DNA from: Pocillopora verrucosa
Taxonomy: Eukaryota; Cnidaria; Anthozoa; Scleractinia; Pocilloporidae
Length of the DNA: 64,000 nucleotides
Reading direction: 5' to 3'
Assembly (NCBI RefSeq): GCF_036669915.1
Contig: NC_089312.1
Coordinates: 5,915,438-5,979,437 of the forward strand
In this document: positions 22,741 through 33,722 of the stretch, in pieces
Numbering within the stretch: the stretch's first letter is position 1
Layout: the number at the start of each line of letters is the position of its first letter
Program-made: the position numbers and the translations under genes
Notes under the pieces: generated by a model
Told to the model about the DNA's origin: nothing
Seen by the model: only the letters and a program-made list of their open reading frames with translations
Database searches by the model: none

Positions 22741-24144
22741 AACCCCAAAACTCGTTTTTATGGAGGCAGTGAAAGTAATGATTTTTGAGTAGCATATGGG
22801 GTGGCACAAACCAATATTGGATACAACCACATTGGAAAAACATTAGAGATTCTTAATATTGAGCTTGGTTCTCTCTATGAAAGACATGCAATGGACAAGA
22901 AGGTTTTTTATGACAAACAACAAAAAGAAAAAAAGAAATTCAAGAGAAGGCGTAACCAGTTATCTTAACAAAAAACCTCGCAAACACTCAGGAGGGAAGT
23001 CAGTGAAGGGGTCACCTATGAGTCTTCAGCAGGTCTAAATTTGGACCCAACAAATCATCAAACAGTGTCACAAAATGTATTTGAAATGCCTACAGAAATA
23101 TCACTCACTGAGCTAAAAGGATAAATGAAGAAATAACACCACCCTACACTATAAGGCCAAAGATTGTGCACTTACAACATGATTCAAAACAGAAATATCA
23201 ATTCGTTATCTTTGACACATAACGACTTGCACAGGGAAGCTAGCTGAGATGTGCAAACTGTCTGCTGTAAGTGAAAATGGGAAACATGAATTCTCCACTT
23301 ACATTCTGCCAAAAGCAACATAAGTTACAGTGCCTACCTTGTCAATGGCATGACCATAAAGACCATAAAAGGAGTAAGGACATTGTGCCAAGGAAACATT
23401 CTTGTCGAAAGTATAACCACAGAGGAAGCACTTCGTGACTTCCTGACTCATATAACTAAAGTCAAGTCTTCTGAGCAACATGAAAATCAAATAACTGTTT
23501 TAATTGGTCATAATTCGGCAACGTTCGATGTCCCTACTCTCCTAGGAAATAGTGATGAAAACTTCGAGGATGGCATTACTGACATGAATGTCTACTTTGC
23601 GGATAGTCTACATCTGATGAAAAAACTGATTAAAAACAGACATAAAGCACTTGAGCTCGTTTCTAGTGGATACTGCAAACCAAACCAAAGCAACTTTTAC
23701 AACCATTTGTTCAAGGAACAATTTGACGCCCATGATGCTTTAGAAAATGTCAGGGCGCTGAGAAAAATTCTTTTTGGATCGTCACTAAGCCTCTCCAGGA
23801 AAAACATCGTTGAGAATTCCAGTATCATCAGTGCTCCCCACGCAGTGGCAAACATGCTCTACCTAGATCAACGTTACGAACTTCTTCTAACATTCAGTGA
23901 CAACTTGTTCAATGTAACCGACACCGGACCAATTAAAAGATCAATCGCACAAAACATCGCTGACAGTAATCTCTCTTACGATGACCTTCACAAACTGTAC
24001 ACAAGGTTTGGTAGAAGAGGACTAGTCGCCATATTGTCTAATCCACCAACAACTTCATCGGCGAAGACAACACGAGTCACACGGACGAAGAGGATATTGG
24101 CCGCCATAGTTAGACACCTCGAAGAAACCAGGAACGAAGAATAA
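22741..24144 (+). pseudogene. DEDD 3'-5' exonuclease domain at the C-terminus of the element B protein
   Basis: After a Lys-rich linker (22741-23190, with stops), the Exo I region reads 'YQFVIFDT' near 23200, then damaged text. From 23350 the frame is clean for 264 codons: 'GVRTLCQGNILVESITTEEA', Exo II 'VLIGHNSATFDVPTLL' and Exo III 'FDAHDALENVRALRKIL', the order and spacing of the DnaQ/DEDDh group, then a basic tail ending at the TAA 24142-24144. The same strand and lack of a promoter gap indicate fusion to the transposase. The exonuclease could trim element or target ends, which is inference. Exo I carries DT-stop where DTxTT is expected. Confidence 0.8.
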
Positions 24145-24276
24145 GGAGAGATGCCCGAAAAAATCTAAGGCATAACGTTTTACCTATTAGAAGACTCACA
24201 ATCTCTAAACAAACATTCCGATCGAAGCGCCAACCAACACGTGTTTTCCATTTCAAACTTTCGCTCGTTGTTTTTC

Positions 24277-24282
24277 AATAAA
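24277..24282 (+). terminator. Polyadenylation signal of element B gene
   Basis: AATAAA about 130 bp after the exonuclease stop codon. The remaining 24283-24975 shows no gene. Confidence 0.45.
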
Positions 24283-25074
24283 AATATGGCTAATATAGTC
24301 AGAAGCTGGAAGTATATCTTTCAAGGTGGGCCCGGAAGGCTGTTTTTAACGGCTGCTGAATGACTTTCTAAGCAGTAAACGTTTCTGAACATCAGATCGG
24401 ATGCAGTAGGAGCTCGCGCGAGCACACGCAATTGTCAGCGGTAGCCGTTACAGATCATGAACAACTGTCGATATAATGGAATCCGGATTTTTAAATGCGC
24501 GAGAACGTGCGTGGGAATTGCTAGACTCACGAAAGCTTTTGCATGAAAAAAAAGTCCGGTGACCCCTTCTTTTTAATATTCCAATATAATAATAACATTG
24601 AAAGGAATCATCAGAAAAAAATTAGGAAATTCTACGGAAGGACATTTGCGATGCGTGAAAATTGCCTTTTTCTAAATTCTCTGAAATTCAGCTCCGTATA
24701 ATTTTTTTTTTAAGTCTTTGTGCATTTTCCTTTTCAAGTGCCAAAAGCGGTCACTAAGAAAAATCACGGGGTCGCCGAGTTAGTTTTCAAATTATTTGAG
24801 CCACAAGCTAAAATAGGCGTCTGAATAATCCTATGAAAGTGTTGCCATGGAAACTGCTGGTGACGAAATAACACCTTTTTTTGGATAACCAATGGTTATA
24901 TACTTCAACCCTGTAAAAGTGTTCAACTGGCCTTTGTTATATTCTTTCAAAGCTACAAACTATCAAAAAGATGAAAAACTGGTACCAGCCACCTTAACTT
25001 GCACTGCTTCCGCTTTTCTTCAAACAGTTTCTTCCGATTGCCACGAGTTCACTTGAGGTTTTGAATTTAATGAT

Positions 25075-25302
25075 TGTTCGGAAGCAATAACGAAAATCTC
25101 CTTAAAAAGCAGGCACGTTTAATCAGTTAAAAGACGGTAAAACTGAAAAAAAATGCGACTAAAACTGAAAAACACACACGCGAGAAATCGTACGCGTAAC
25201 TTGCGTACGAACTGGTAAAATTTAAATGTCTCAGCGCGCGCGCGCTAACCGCACGACACGCCATTCCCGTACTTACTGCTTAGCATTTTCCCCCTCCCAA
25301 CA
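25075..25302 (-). mobile_element. BEL/Pao-type LTR (228 bp)
   Basis: Begins tgtt and ends aaca. On the minus strand it starts TGTTGGGAGGGGGAAAATGC directly after the pol end at 25339. The left edge interrupts the repeat phrase 'gaatttaatgat', which continues unbroken at 9291. It includes a short CG-dinucleotide run at 25220-25230. Confidence 0.6.
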
Positions 25303-25338
25303 CTGGGAGGTAGTCCTGGTGTGTTCCTAAATAAGTGA

Positions 25339-25503
25339 TTAAAAATTAATTCCAAGCGGAATCAGTTTATTAATTCGTCTCACGACTGTTTTGACGCCAC
25401 ACGCAACTTTAGCAACACGGGTGTGGCCATCACGTCTAGGATACACTTCGGCAATTCTTCCTAACAGCCAACGTCCTCTTGGAGTATCGGGCTGAATCAC
25501 AAA
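25339..25503 (-). pseudogene. BEL/Pao pol C-terminus (DUF5641-like)
   Basis: Minus-strand text 'QPDTPRGRWLLGRIAEVYPR' then 'DGHTRVAKVACG' and a stop is the typical end of BEL/Pao integrase proteins (R-G-x-W-x-L-G-R-I-x-E-V-x-P-x-x-D-G). Only about 55 codons remain. It lies just upstream of the LTR on the same strand, as expected for a 3' end. Confidence 0.75.
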
Positions 25504-26454
25504 ATTTTTTTAAGAGAGGAAGAGAAAAAACCAGGCCAAGGATAATTTGAAAATGACAGTGTTGGACATAAAGAAACCGTAGCACTCTTTTAACTTTACT
25601 ATTTAAGCGTAGATCTTTACAACAATAACCAGGTTTGATGGCTTGAAGAACTAATCAAATTTAAGGGCAGGGAGTACTATTTGGATCAACGTACTAAAAA
25701 TGCTTTTCAGTAGCAAAATTCACTGCATAGTAGTTAATTAGAGCTACAAATCGCACAATGTGGTGTGTCGCCGGATTTCCCGTTTCAGTGGTATGCAGTT
25801 ACTTCCAGTTTTTCAGTACTCGAAATTAAGAATGCCAGACCATAATTCTATAAATGTACATTTACAAAGAGTCCAAATATCTCCCAAAGTTTGAATAAAA
25901 CACCCAGGTAGATATTTTCAGCACAGAAAGACATCAGCCATATAAAGCGGGAAAATAAAATCCCCTCCCTTCTCCTGAGGGAAAAGCGACAACCAACCAA
26001 TAATCACAAAAGAGTAAAAACAATCGAACATCACACACACTACTTCAGGGGTCTCTACTTAATTCAGAACCTCTACACAAATTATTAACTATAGAAAAAT
26101 AAAAATTAAAAAAAAAAACCATAAAATTTAAAAAAGGAAAGAGAAAGAAAACATTTTCACACAACCATAAAGCCAAACGAACTTAATATTGAAGAGCTGA
26201 TGTATCGAGCAAAGGAATGGAGTTGCATTACTGCAGCAAGAGTTTAAACGTGTGATGTTAGAATTATCATTAAATTAGTTTTAAAATTGTTTTGAGGTAG
26301 CCTAAACAGTGAGCATTTTAAAAATCACCTAGGTTTTTACAACCTCTTCTAACTCGCAGTCAAATATATAAGCGGTTTACTTTCTCGTCGGATACGCTAT
26401 AAGAATTATTTTACGCTAAACCTCAATGGTATTTTGCTACATTTTTATTATATG
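25504..26454. other. No gene; contains the empty-site paralogue of element A
   Basis: 25748-25850 matches the sequence flanking element A (caaatcgcaca...gtgtcgccgg then cccgtttcagtggtatgcag) without an insertion. The remainder is AT-rich with A-runs and shows nothing else. Confidence 0.6.
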
Positions 26455-26526
26455 GGATTTGGAAGACAACCAGCTGGAGAAGATACCACCTGGAGTCTAC
26501 AATAGCAATACTGAGTTGGCCAAATT
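26455..26526 (+). pseudogene. Dead LRR exon, subtype alpha, both splice sites lost
   Basis: A full 24-residue LRR unit ('EDNQLEKIPPGVYNSNTEL') remains. The acceptor AG has become TG (tatatg|G) and the donor GT has become AT (AAATT|ataaaa). It is an LRR exon fossil. Confidence 0.8.
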
Positions 26527-26751
26527 ATAAAAAAATCAAAGCATAAGTTCATGTTTGATACTTAAAGAATGTATTCGTCGCTATTCGTGTTCAAACACCA
26601 CTTGCACCAATTGTACTCACACCGGTTGTCGTCAGTCTTGAGGCTAATTGATTTCCGGAATAAGGTTAAGGTTGCCGTATTTTTTGTTTAAGATGTAATT
26701 ATTTATCAAATCTTGAGAAACCAGTTTCTCAAGAAAACACTTATTTTGTAG

Positions 26752-26823
26752 GTCGCTAGGCGGAAACAAGATTAAGAAGTTGCCTGGTGATTTATTTACT
26801 CCATTGGTGAAGCTACGGATTCT
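26752..26823 (+). CDS. LRR exon, subtype beta
   Basis: 72 bp, phase 2-2, acceptor ttttgtag, donor CT|gtaagt, core 'GGNKIKKLPGDLFTPLVKL'. Closest to the exon at 49050. Intact splice sites suggest it can be used by the receptor transcript. Confidence 0.75.
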
Positions 26824-28350
26824 GTAAGTCAGGAAGCTCATTTTTATATTGATCTACTTTAACTTGAAACGATATTAACTTTTGCTTTAGATATTTCCAC
26901 GCAAGTAACAAAAGGAAAAACTTGCACTTCGCGCCTGACTCGCCCTTGCCTCCGTTCGCAACCCAAAAAATCACGCCAGTTCTGAAGGCTAAATGCTGAT
27001 CTAGATATCGCTTTATTTTTCTTGTTGGGATTTGGATTGCATCCAGAACCTAGAGCCTGATTATTTCCGAGGGTAAAGATCAGAATTCAGATTCCGATGA
27101 ATTTGAAAACGATCGATACACCAAAGAATGTAAGCCAACACCTTGAGTAGGATTTGATTGATTGCGTGAACATTGTCAAAACGCTAAAGAAAAAACAAAG
27201 CCCGTGTTGGTAAAATTGCCCTATGGAACTGTGATCTGCGTTCTCACTTTTCGTTTACCCGCCAAAGTCGCCAGGTTATTTTGGAAGCTAATGAAGCAAA
27301 AAAGTGAGAGATTAGAGATGTCTTTAACGTACTGTATGGCAAAGATACGTATCCTTTAGAACTTTTATTTATGGAAAGCCGATAAGTGTAGTCATCTTGC
27401 ATTTGTGTGAGAACTTTGCAGCTTATTCTACCTTGTCTCTGAATAAGCCCTTTTAGTGGTTTGATTCTTTTTCTCTGGGGAGACCGATTTAATTTTATCC
27501 TTAAAAAAAAAAAAAACAGCTCGGTTTAAATAGAGTTAGTAGTCCCCTCTTTTAACTCTGGCTTATACTCTTCTTGTAATTCCATATTCGAGTAGAATGC
27601 GATCGCAAGTTTAAACGTTTAGCGTGCTTTACATGCTCCATGACTAAATAATTAGTTTAAAATGCATGCAGTAAAAAATGCATGCAGTTAAAAGGATGCA
27701 CGCGCGCAAAACGCAAACTACGTGTCACTACACGCATTTGCAAGTGTGAGTGTAAAATGCGTGTAAATTACACGAAATCAGTCAACTACAACTCATTAAA
27801 TGTGTTTACTGAGACGATTGGATCTACATTTATCCGTAAATACTTAACGAGTATCAGCAAGTTACTGGACTTTGTTGGGTTTCTTAATTCTTAGTTGCTG
27901 AAACCTTTGTTTCTATTGCGGAATCGTAACAGCTAAAACGTGCTTGCGTAGAGAGGATCATGACGTTTACTTCTGTTTCCGTCGCTGCCGAAACAGCGTA
28001 ACCGGATCACTTTTCTACATGTTTCCGCCAGTATTCAGTTGAAAGCAACATGTGTTTCCGGTGACGTAATCTCTTGATGACGTCAGCGGAAACAAACGAA
28101 AACTTCTCCGAAACCACTTTGTCGCGCATCTACACTCATGTAACATTTACTTGGAATGAGCTTTGGAAAAATTTCTTTAATACAAGGACACATTGCTCTG
28201 TTGTCTTTTGCCTGTAAAAGTTTTTCTTCCGCCCATTTTCTTTTGGGCGTATATAATCATGTTTTGTACCCGACCTAAGCAGTACAAAATATAGTAGAGA
28301 CTTGAAATATTAGCTTGCACCACTTCCGCTTTTCATCAGACAGTCTTTTT
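26824..28350. repeat. Dispersed intronic repeats
   Basis: 27055-27600 and 27660-27895 are further copies of the repeats at 8100-8690 and 8800-8930/9110-9220. 27900-28350 is unique-looking and no gene is seen. Confidence 0.5.
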
Positions 28351-28351
28351 C

Positions 28352-28850
28352 CTATTGCGACGAGTTCACATTTTTCCAGAACCCTCCACTAACGCCAACA
28401 CTGGACACATCCACTTGAAGTAGTATAGGCAACTGAGGACTGAAATGACACAAAACAGGGCCCTGAGCGATAAGCTTCTTTGACTCAACAAAAGCTTTGC
28501 CATGTGAATCAGTCCACTGGAAGGGAACGTCTTTGTAGGTGAATTTTCTTAAAGCCTTGACCACATCAATCAAGTTTGGAAAAAACTTTGCCAGAAAATT
28601 CAGCATTCGGCATACTGAAAATTGCTTCTGCTATGGTTAGGGCTGGGCTGACACCTTGAAGTTGAGCTGGAATCCCGTAAAAATCTCTTTTGGGGTTTTA
28701 AACTTCTACCTGGCTGGGTTGAGCTCGAGTTCCACTTGTTGCATTCGCAGCAGGAAATTGCGAAGATTCTCACCATGATCTTTCTCGGCCTCCTCCTGTG
28801 TTATTCCACATCCATATTTAAGAACACGATCTGCAATGTTACAGAGACCT
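28352..28850 (-). pseudogene. Ty3/gypsy pol fragment (RT-RNase H), copy 2
   Basis: 84 open codons include 'KALRKFTYKDVPFQWTDSHG', 'KAFVESKKLIAQGPVLCHF' and 'LPILLQVDVSSVGVSGG', the junction of reverse transcriptase and RNase H in Ty3/gypsy pol, with the RNase H first Asp (QVDVSS). Upstream RT text is in other frames. No LTR is seen, so it is a fragment. Confidence 0.8.
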
Positions 28851-30570
28851 TTTATTCCTGCCAGGGCTTACTGCAGTCTCGTTTGATATTCCTCGTTTCG
28901 CTAGAGACTCGCTAGGGCAGACGTCGCCACCAGTGCCAGCCAAAAGGAGTATGAGAGATCGTGGCTAAGCTTCATTAGTGATCTAAAGTATGTTGGTGAA
29001 ACCAGATATCGCATCAGCTACCACAAAATAATTTGCACCATTCAGTTGTGGCAAAATGTCCTCAAAACGGGGAATTTACCTTTTCGGCGTTCGATTTAGT
29101 GTAATGTCACGTCACTTTTGTTGTAAACAAACCGCGAAAGCTCGGACATTGGGTCAGCTACCCACGACCCGTGTAAGGACTTCGACATTTTGTTGTAGAT
29201 AATTTCCACTGTCGTGAAGCTTCTCTATACACAAAATTGATTTCTTTGTTGTGTAATATGTTTGATTAATTATCAAGCAAGTTGTTATTTCACTACCGCC
29301 AAAGTAGATGCGAAGAATGTAGCAAGAAGCGTAAACAAAATAAGAACCGATTTCAACGCTGTCAATGTGGCAGAACTTTAAAAATATTTCGAGGAATCGG
29401 AGGATTTTAGCGAGCAGATAGTTGAAAACTTCGATCGTGGAAATCGTCTCCGCAGTTGAAAAATTGGTTCTGCCAATGGATTCAAATTTCGAATAAGACG
29501 ACACCACCTCTTCAAACCATTCTGTTAATGAGGAGATACAAATTCCCAAATCATCTTTCGTAAAGACTGTGTACAATGTGGACGCGTCGCTGCCGTTTGG
29601 ATTGTAAGACATTTTTAGTCATTTGAGTACCACTCTACCGATTTGTCAGGGACTTGCCGCTTATATATCATTTTAAGACAAATTCCTATTCATCGATGGT
29701 TATGTCGAATCTTTGGTAGCAACTCAGTTCAAACAAGAGGGTGTTCATGTATATTTGGCTTAAGTGTAGCCTTTGAAGAAAGTCAAAACGGACGAGGTAA
29801 AGGAATACCAAGATCTCTCTTTTATTCTTGTTTATTCTTGTACACGAACGACGCACTTTGATGACATGACCCTTTCCACCTTTGCCTTCTCAGCTTTTGT
29901 CTAACTGCTCCAAGAAAATGGAAAAACTTGAGCGAATCGCCGATTAAACAGGATTGCGATATTGGTAATCGTTTTCGCAAGCATCATAAGTGCCTATCTT
30001 TGTCGCAACCATTCTTTTGGTATACTTGGGGAACTGAAATCGTACTCGTTCATCGTGTATGAGTCGGTTTTAATTTAGGGAATCAAGGCTTGCTCGCGTT
30101 TCAAAGCGATTCGAGAGTACTAATTTCCATCACGCATACCTTTTACCAATCGAGTTCGAGGGCCGTACTGTGAGATACGTAGCTAGTTTTTTCCGCTGGG
30201 TTTATGGCACAAGCGCGAAGTGCACGGGAAAAACGAAGTTCTTTAACTTGCAGTACGGACCAAGAAAAACGAAGTTAGCACGATATTTACTATATCTCTT
30301 GATTCAAATAGAAGGGAAAAAGATTTTAGTTCAAGCGGAACGGCCGGTGATGATTAACGAGCGTCAAATCCTAAGTACGAGAATATTTTATTGGCTTTCA
30401 ATAAAAACTGGACTTTGGGTCAAAAGTTCAAAATATTCGTTTATTACCCATGCATAGTTTAGAATAATGCAAAATTACACGAAAGCAACAGTTTAAGTAT
30501 ACTAAGGTTTTCTGTAAGGAAGTGAGATAAAGCGTTCTATAAGTAACACTCTTGTCGAGAGTTTTTTTAT
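28838..30570. repeat. Dispersed duplicated block, copy 2
   Basis: Matches 1976-3565 and, like copy 1, sits directly beside a gypsy fragment. It retains about 155 bp (29296-29450) missing from copy 1. Confidence 0.7.
29154..29612 (-). CDS. Unidentified 152-codon open frame in the duplicated block
   Basis: Starts 'MSYNPNGSDASTLYTVFTKD', continues 'TEWFEEVVSSYSKFESIGRT' and 'IEVFNYLLAKILRFLEIFLK'. Composition is protein-like for about 110 codons and then becomes doubtful. In copy 1 (about 2420-2670) the same first part is present but shortened by the 155-bp loss, and both copies keep the 'FSTA' junction. It could be the first exon of an unknown gene or a transposon protein. No domain is recognised. 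Confidence 0.35.
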   Translation of the reverse strand: MSYNPNGSDASTLYTVFTKDDLGICISSLTEWFEEVVSSYSKFESIGRTNFSTAETISTIEVFNYLLAKILRFLEIFLKFCHIDSVEIGSYFVYASCYILRIYFGGSEITTCLIINQTYYTTKKSILCIEKLHDSGNYLQQNVEVLTRVVGS

Positions 30571-31121
30571 TAATTCCTGAAATCTGCAAAGCACAACGCG
30601 TTTCTGTGTAGAGAGTGCAAACTAACGGCTAACTTTGTTCAATGTCGAAAACAGCACAAGCACCTTTTTAACGATTAGTATCCGATTTTTGGTGATTTGT
30701 GACGTGGAAGTTGCAGGGTGGATTACTCGGTGCAGACTGAACAAAAAAGATTAAAGACGGGTTGACATTGAGTCGATGTTTCTTGACGCGATGAAAGAAA
30801 GGCGTGGACTCGCTTGAGAGCTGAACCTACTTTTTAGAGCTTTAGGAGCAATAAAAACGAGACGATTTAGACGAAGATAACTCCAATATGCAATTTGAAA
30901 GTTTAAAATACTGTCATTTTGCTTGTCGACACCTTTAAAGAACTTGCCTAGGAGCTTATCGAAAAAGCACAAAGTCAGCACTGATGAAGGTACCGATGAT
31001 TCAAGTGAAGAATCGCGCGATTTCACAACTAAAATATTTTTTTCTGCTCGGAAGAGGGTTGCATTAAGTCCTATCAACACCATTCGTCATTACAGAAGCT
31101 CTCGAAAGTGGGAGACACAAA
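30571..31121. other. No clear gene
   Basis: Low-complexity AT-rich DNA. The plus strand near 30960-31060 ('KKHKVSTDEGTDDSSEES') is acidic and may be an exon relic leading into 31122. Not supported further. Confidence 0.25.
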
Positions 31122-31640
31122 TATGTTCTTGAATATGAAACTCTTTATGACCGCGCCGTGCTAAGGTATGCCTCTAGACTGGAGAAGGGACCAAGTGCTG
31201 TGCCGCAACTGCTGGACACAGAATCCACCCGTCATCGTCTGTAGCTTCTCTTGAAATGGGATGGGCCCGAAAGCAGAGTCGTTCTCGCAATACTCGTTTC
31301 ACTGATAAGCAAAAGGACTACTTGATAGCCAAGTTTCAAACTGGAGAACAAACGGGACAAAAGGCAGATGCTGCAAGTGTCTCAAGATTAATGAGGTCTG
31401 AGAAAGACGAAAACGGCGAGCAGCTATTTGACTGCTCTGAGTTTCTTACAAGCAGGCAAATTTCTAGTTTTTTTCTCGTCTGGCCTCAAAGCGAAGTCTC
31501 GACCACCAAGAGGTCAAAGACAAAGAGAGCAGAAAAGGAGAGCCAGCTACAAGCAATGAGTAAAAAGGTGATGTCTGAAATTTCTATTTAGCACGCACAT
31601 CCAATCTTGTACAACGATTACAGCATTTGTGAACTAGTTA
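31122..31640 (+). pseudogene. C-terminal fragment of a coral transposon-associated protein
   Basis: Frame 1 reads 'KYVLEYETLYDRAVLRYASR' then 'LEKGPSAVPQLLD'. After a shift near 31235 it reads 'SSSVASLEMGWARKQSRSRN', 'TRFTDKQKDYLIAKFQTGEQ' and 'SEFLTSRQISSFF', then shifts again in a T-run near 31470 to 'SRLASKRSLDHQ'. This arrangement (GWA...FT.KQK.YL..KF..GE.TG.KADP) is a recurring C-terminal block in cnidarian transposon-linked proteins as I remember them. The function is unknown. Two frameshifts make it a relic. Confidence 0.45.
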
Positions 31641-33409
31641 AGAATTCTAAGCTTTAAAACTTTCCAATCAAAGTGTTAAATGACATTTGTACGTCACAAA
31701 GCGAACAGACATTGCGGTAATTAAAAATTGTTTTCACTTCAGCAGAAAAAATCAACTTGGGTAAAAATAAAGGCAAAATCAGAGCCAAATGAATATTTAG
31801 ACTTGCCTTTTCTTTTTCACGTAATTGTGCTTATTTTAAAAAATGACCGTCGAGCGACCATAACTGCAATTATGCTAATTGGGTCATGCAAGCCCTCACT
31901 TAGTCCACTTAACTCTGGCAAAAACCTCCCTTTGAAAACTCTGTTGGTTTTTATCGAGTGTTAGTTAAAAGGCACGGGTAAGCACATAGAGAAAGTTAAA
32001 CAATGGGCAGAAACTTAAGATTCGTATGCAAGAGAACAGCAAAGTTTTTAATCGTATACCGTTACTGGCACTGGTGAATAATCGTACTAGACAGAACGAT
32101 GACGGAACATCTCTGCAGAAACAAACTTCAAATGATAAAAGGCAAAGTAATTGAACAAAACTGGCTATAGCTATCTCATTTGTTTCTGAAAAAGTTCTAC
32201 TGTTCGATCCGAAGTCATTTCGAAGGCAGGAATGCTCCTTAACTCTTTGGTCACGCAATCAACATATTGCGTGAATTTATGTCTTCCGTGTGCTACTTAG
32301 TTTAGAGTTTCCTGCGTCGCGAGTAAACATTTGCCCAAAGAAAACTGTACGTCATTTTGAGGATCATTCCTTCAGAAAGTTACATAGTATTACGTAATTT
32401 TTTGGAATTCTGAATTATGGCACATGGTGAACAAAGAGGTTTTCTTCACCGACATTTTTTTGTAACAGAAGAGAGCACATTGCTTTTTCGCATGGCCAAA
32501 AGCTTTTAAGCAACCAATTCCTACATAGCTTACATTTTACAGAATACAAAGAGTCTATGAAAGAACTCACGTTGGTTAGATTTCCCTAGACGTAATATCT
32601 TTGAAATGCGAAGCGAGCGAAAGTGTTCAATTTTCGACCTGTTATGACCCGATTCATCGATTCCAGAGGGTGAAAGCGAAAAGTTCGTTTTTCTCGAAAA
32701 TTAAAATACATTTGAGGAAAAAAATACACAGCCTTTCTTGTCTTACTAGGGTCTACTTGTGAGCAAAAATTGAGACAATTTGAATTTTTGACCCTTGCCA
32801 TAAAAATGTCGTTTTTGTTTGATTTTTGCACGGATGTCCTCTTAACTATCGCTGGTGACCAATTCCGCATTTTTCTGGCATCAATTTTGTTTGCATATGC
32901 GAGCACATCTGTCTGACTGGTTACAATGAGTTGTTCTAAGGAAAAAGTATTAAAATAGCTATAAATTTTTACACAAAAACAACATCAAGAAATTTCGTGG
33001 TAATTGACTACTCCTTTTGTCAGTCTGCAAGAGTTATTAGTGAAAAAACATCCTTCTCGTGTTGCACCACACATATTTGTAAGGGACTAATAGAGATCCT
33101 ATCACATTCTTGAAGCATTAAAATTGTTAAGATTGAGGTGGCAGGATTCAAATCCTATATCCCAACTCGCACATGTTCCAAAACACAGTTTCAAATGTTA
33201 ATAGAAATCCCATTTAGTTTATTATAAATCCCACTGTTTAAAAAAGAAAATGGTGGTATGGATGTAAATTGCGTTACGTTAATCTAATTTACTGCGACCA
33301 TATCACCACCCAATCCGAAGTAATACATCAATTACAAAACATTTTTAAAAAGTTTACCTTTATTATCAATTCACAGTTTTATAATTAACCAGAAATCCGA
33401 TTTCAATCA
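31641..33409. other. No gene seen
   Basis: AT-rich sequence. 33130-33410 carries pieces of the repeat also found at 5700-5760 and 40150-40210, which is the target into which element C inserted. Confidence 0.4.
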
Positions 33410-33722
33410 TTACACGAAGGCGCGCCATAAAAGGAAAGGTGCCTTAGGTCCCTCTGAATCATTTGTCAATCAACCGTCGTGGCATACACTCCAAAACAGT
33501 TTCAGCTGCAGCCAATGCAAGACACTGACCAGAGGCGCATTTCTCGGTAAATTTCCACGTTTTCATCACAATGGAATAATTTTTTGAGGTTTGTAGTACC
33601 TTCTTCCGATCGAAACCTTCTTCATTTGTGGCGGTAAATTTGAAATTCGAAATGATTCGCTTCGCTATCGCCTAAAATTGCCATGGCGTAATTTCATGTC
33701 TGTTCTTAAATACTGGATGTAG

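Larger units (their letters stand above)
20527..24993 (+). mobile_element. Element B: Mutator-like transposon encoding transposase plus exonuclease
   Basis: 4467 bp between inverted ends GGTGGC(C/T)GGTACCAGTTT (20527-20544 and complement 24976-24993, one mismatch). Both sides belong to one repeat family that is continuous elsewhere (e.g. 9190-9235), which supports the boundaries. No 9-bp duplication is visible and about 11 bp of the target are missing compared with intact repeat copies, so the junction has been altered. Inside is one plus-strand gene: small 5' exons, a Mutator-type transposase region with stops and frameshifts, and a DEDD exonuclease region. Confidence 0.85.

Noticed and set aside
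20527..24993. 9-bp duplication around element B
   Set aside because: Flanks 'gcgagtgtaaa' and 'ttaacttgcac' share no 8-10 bp direct repeat; part of the target seems deleted.
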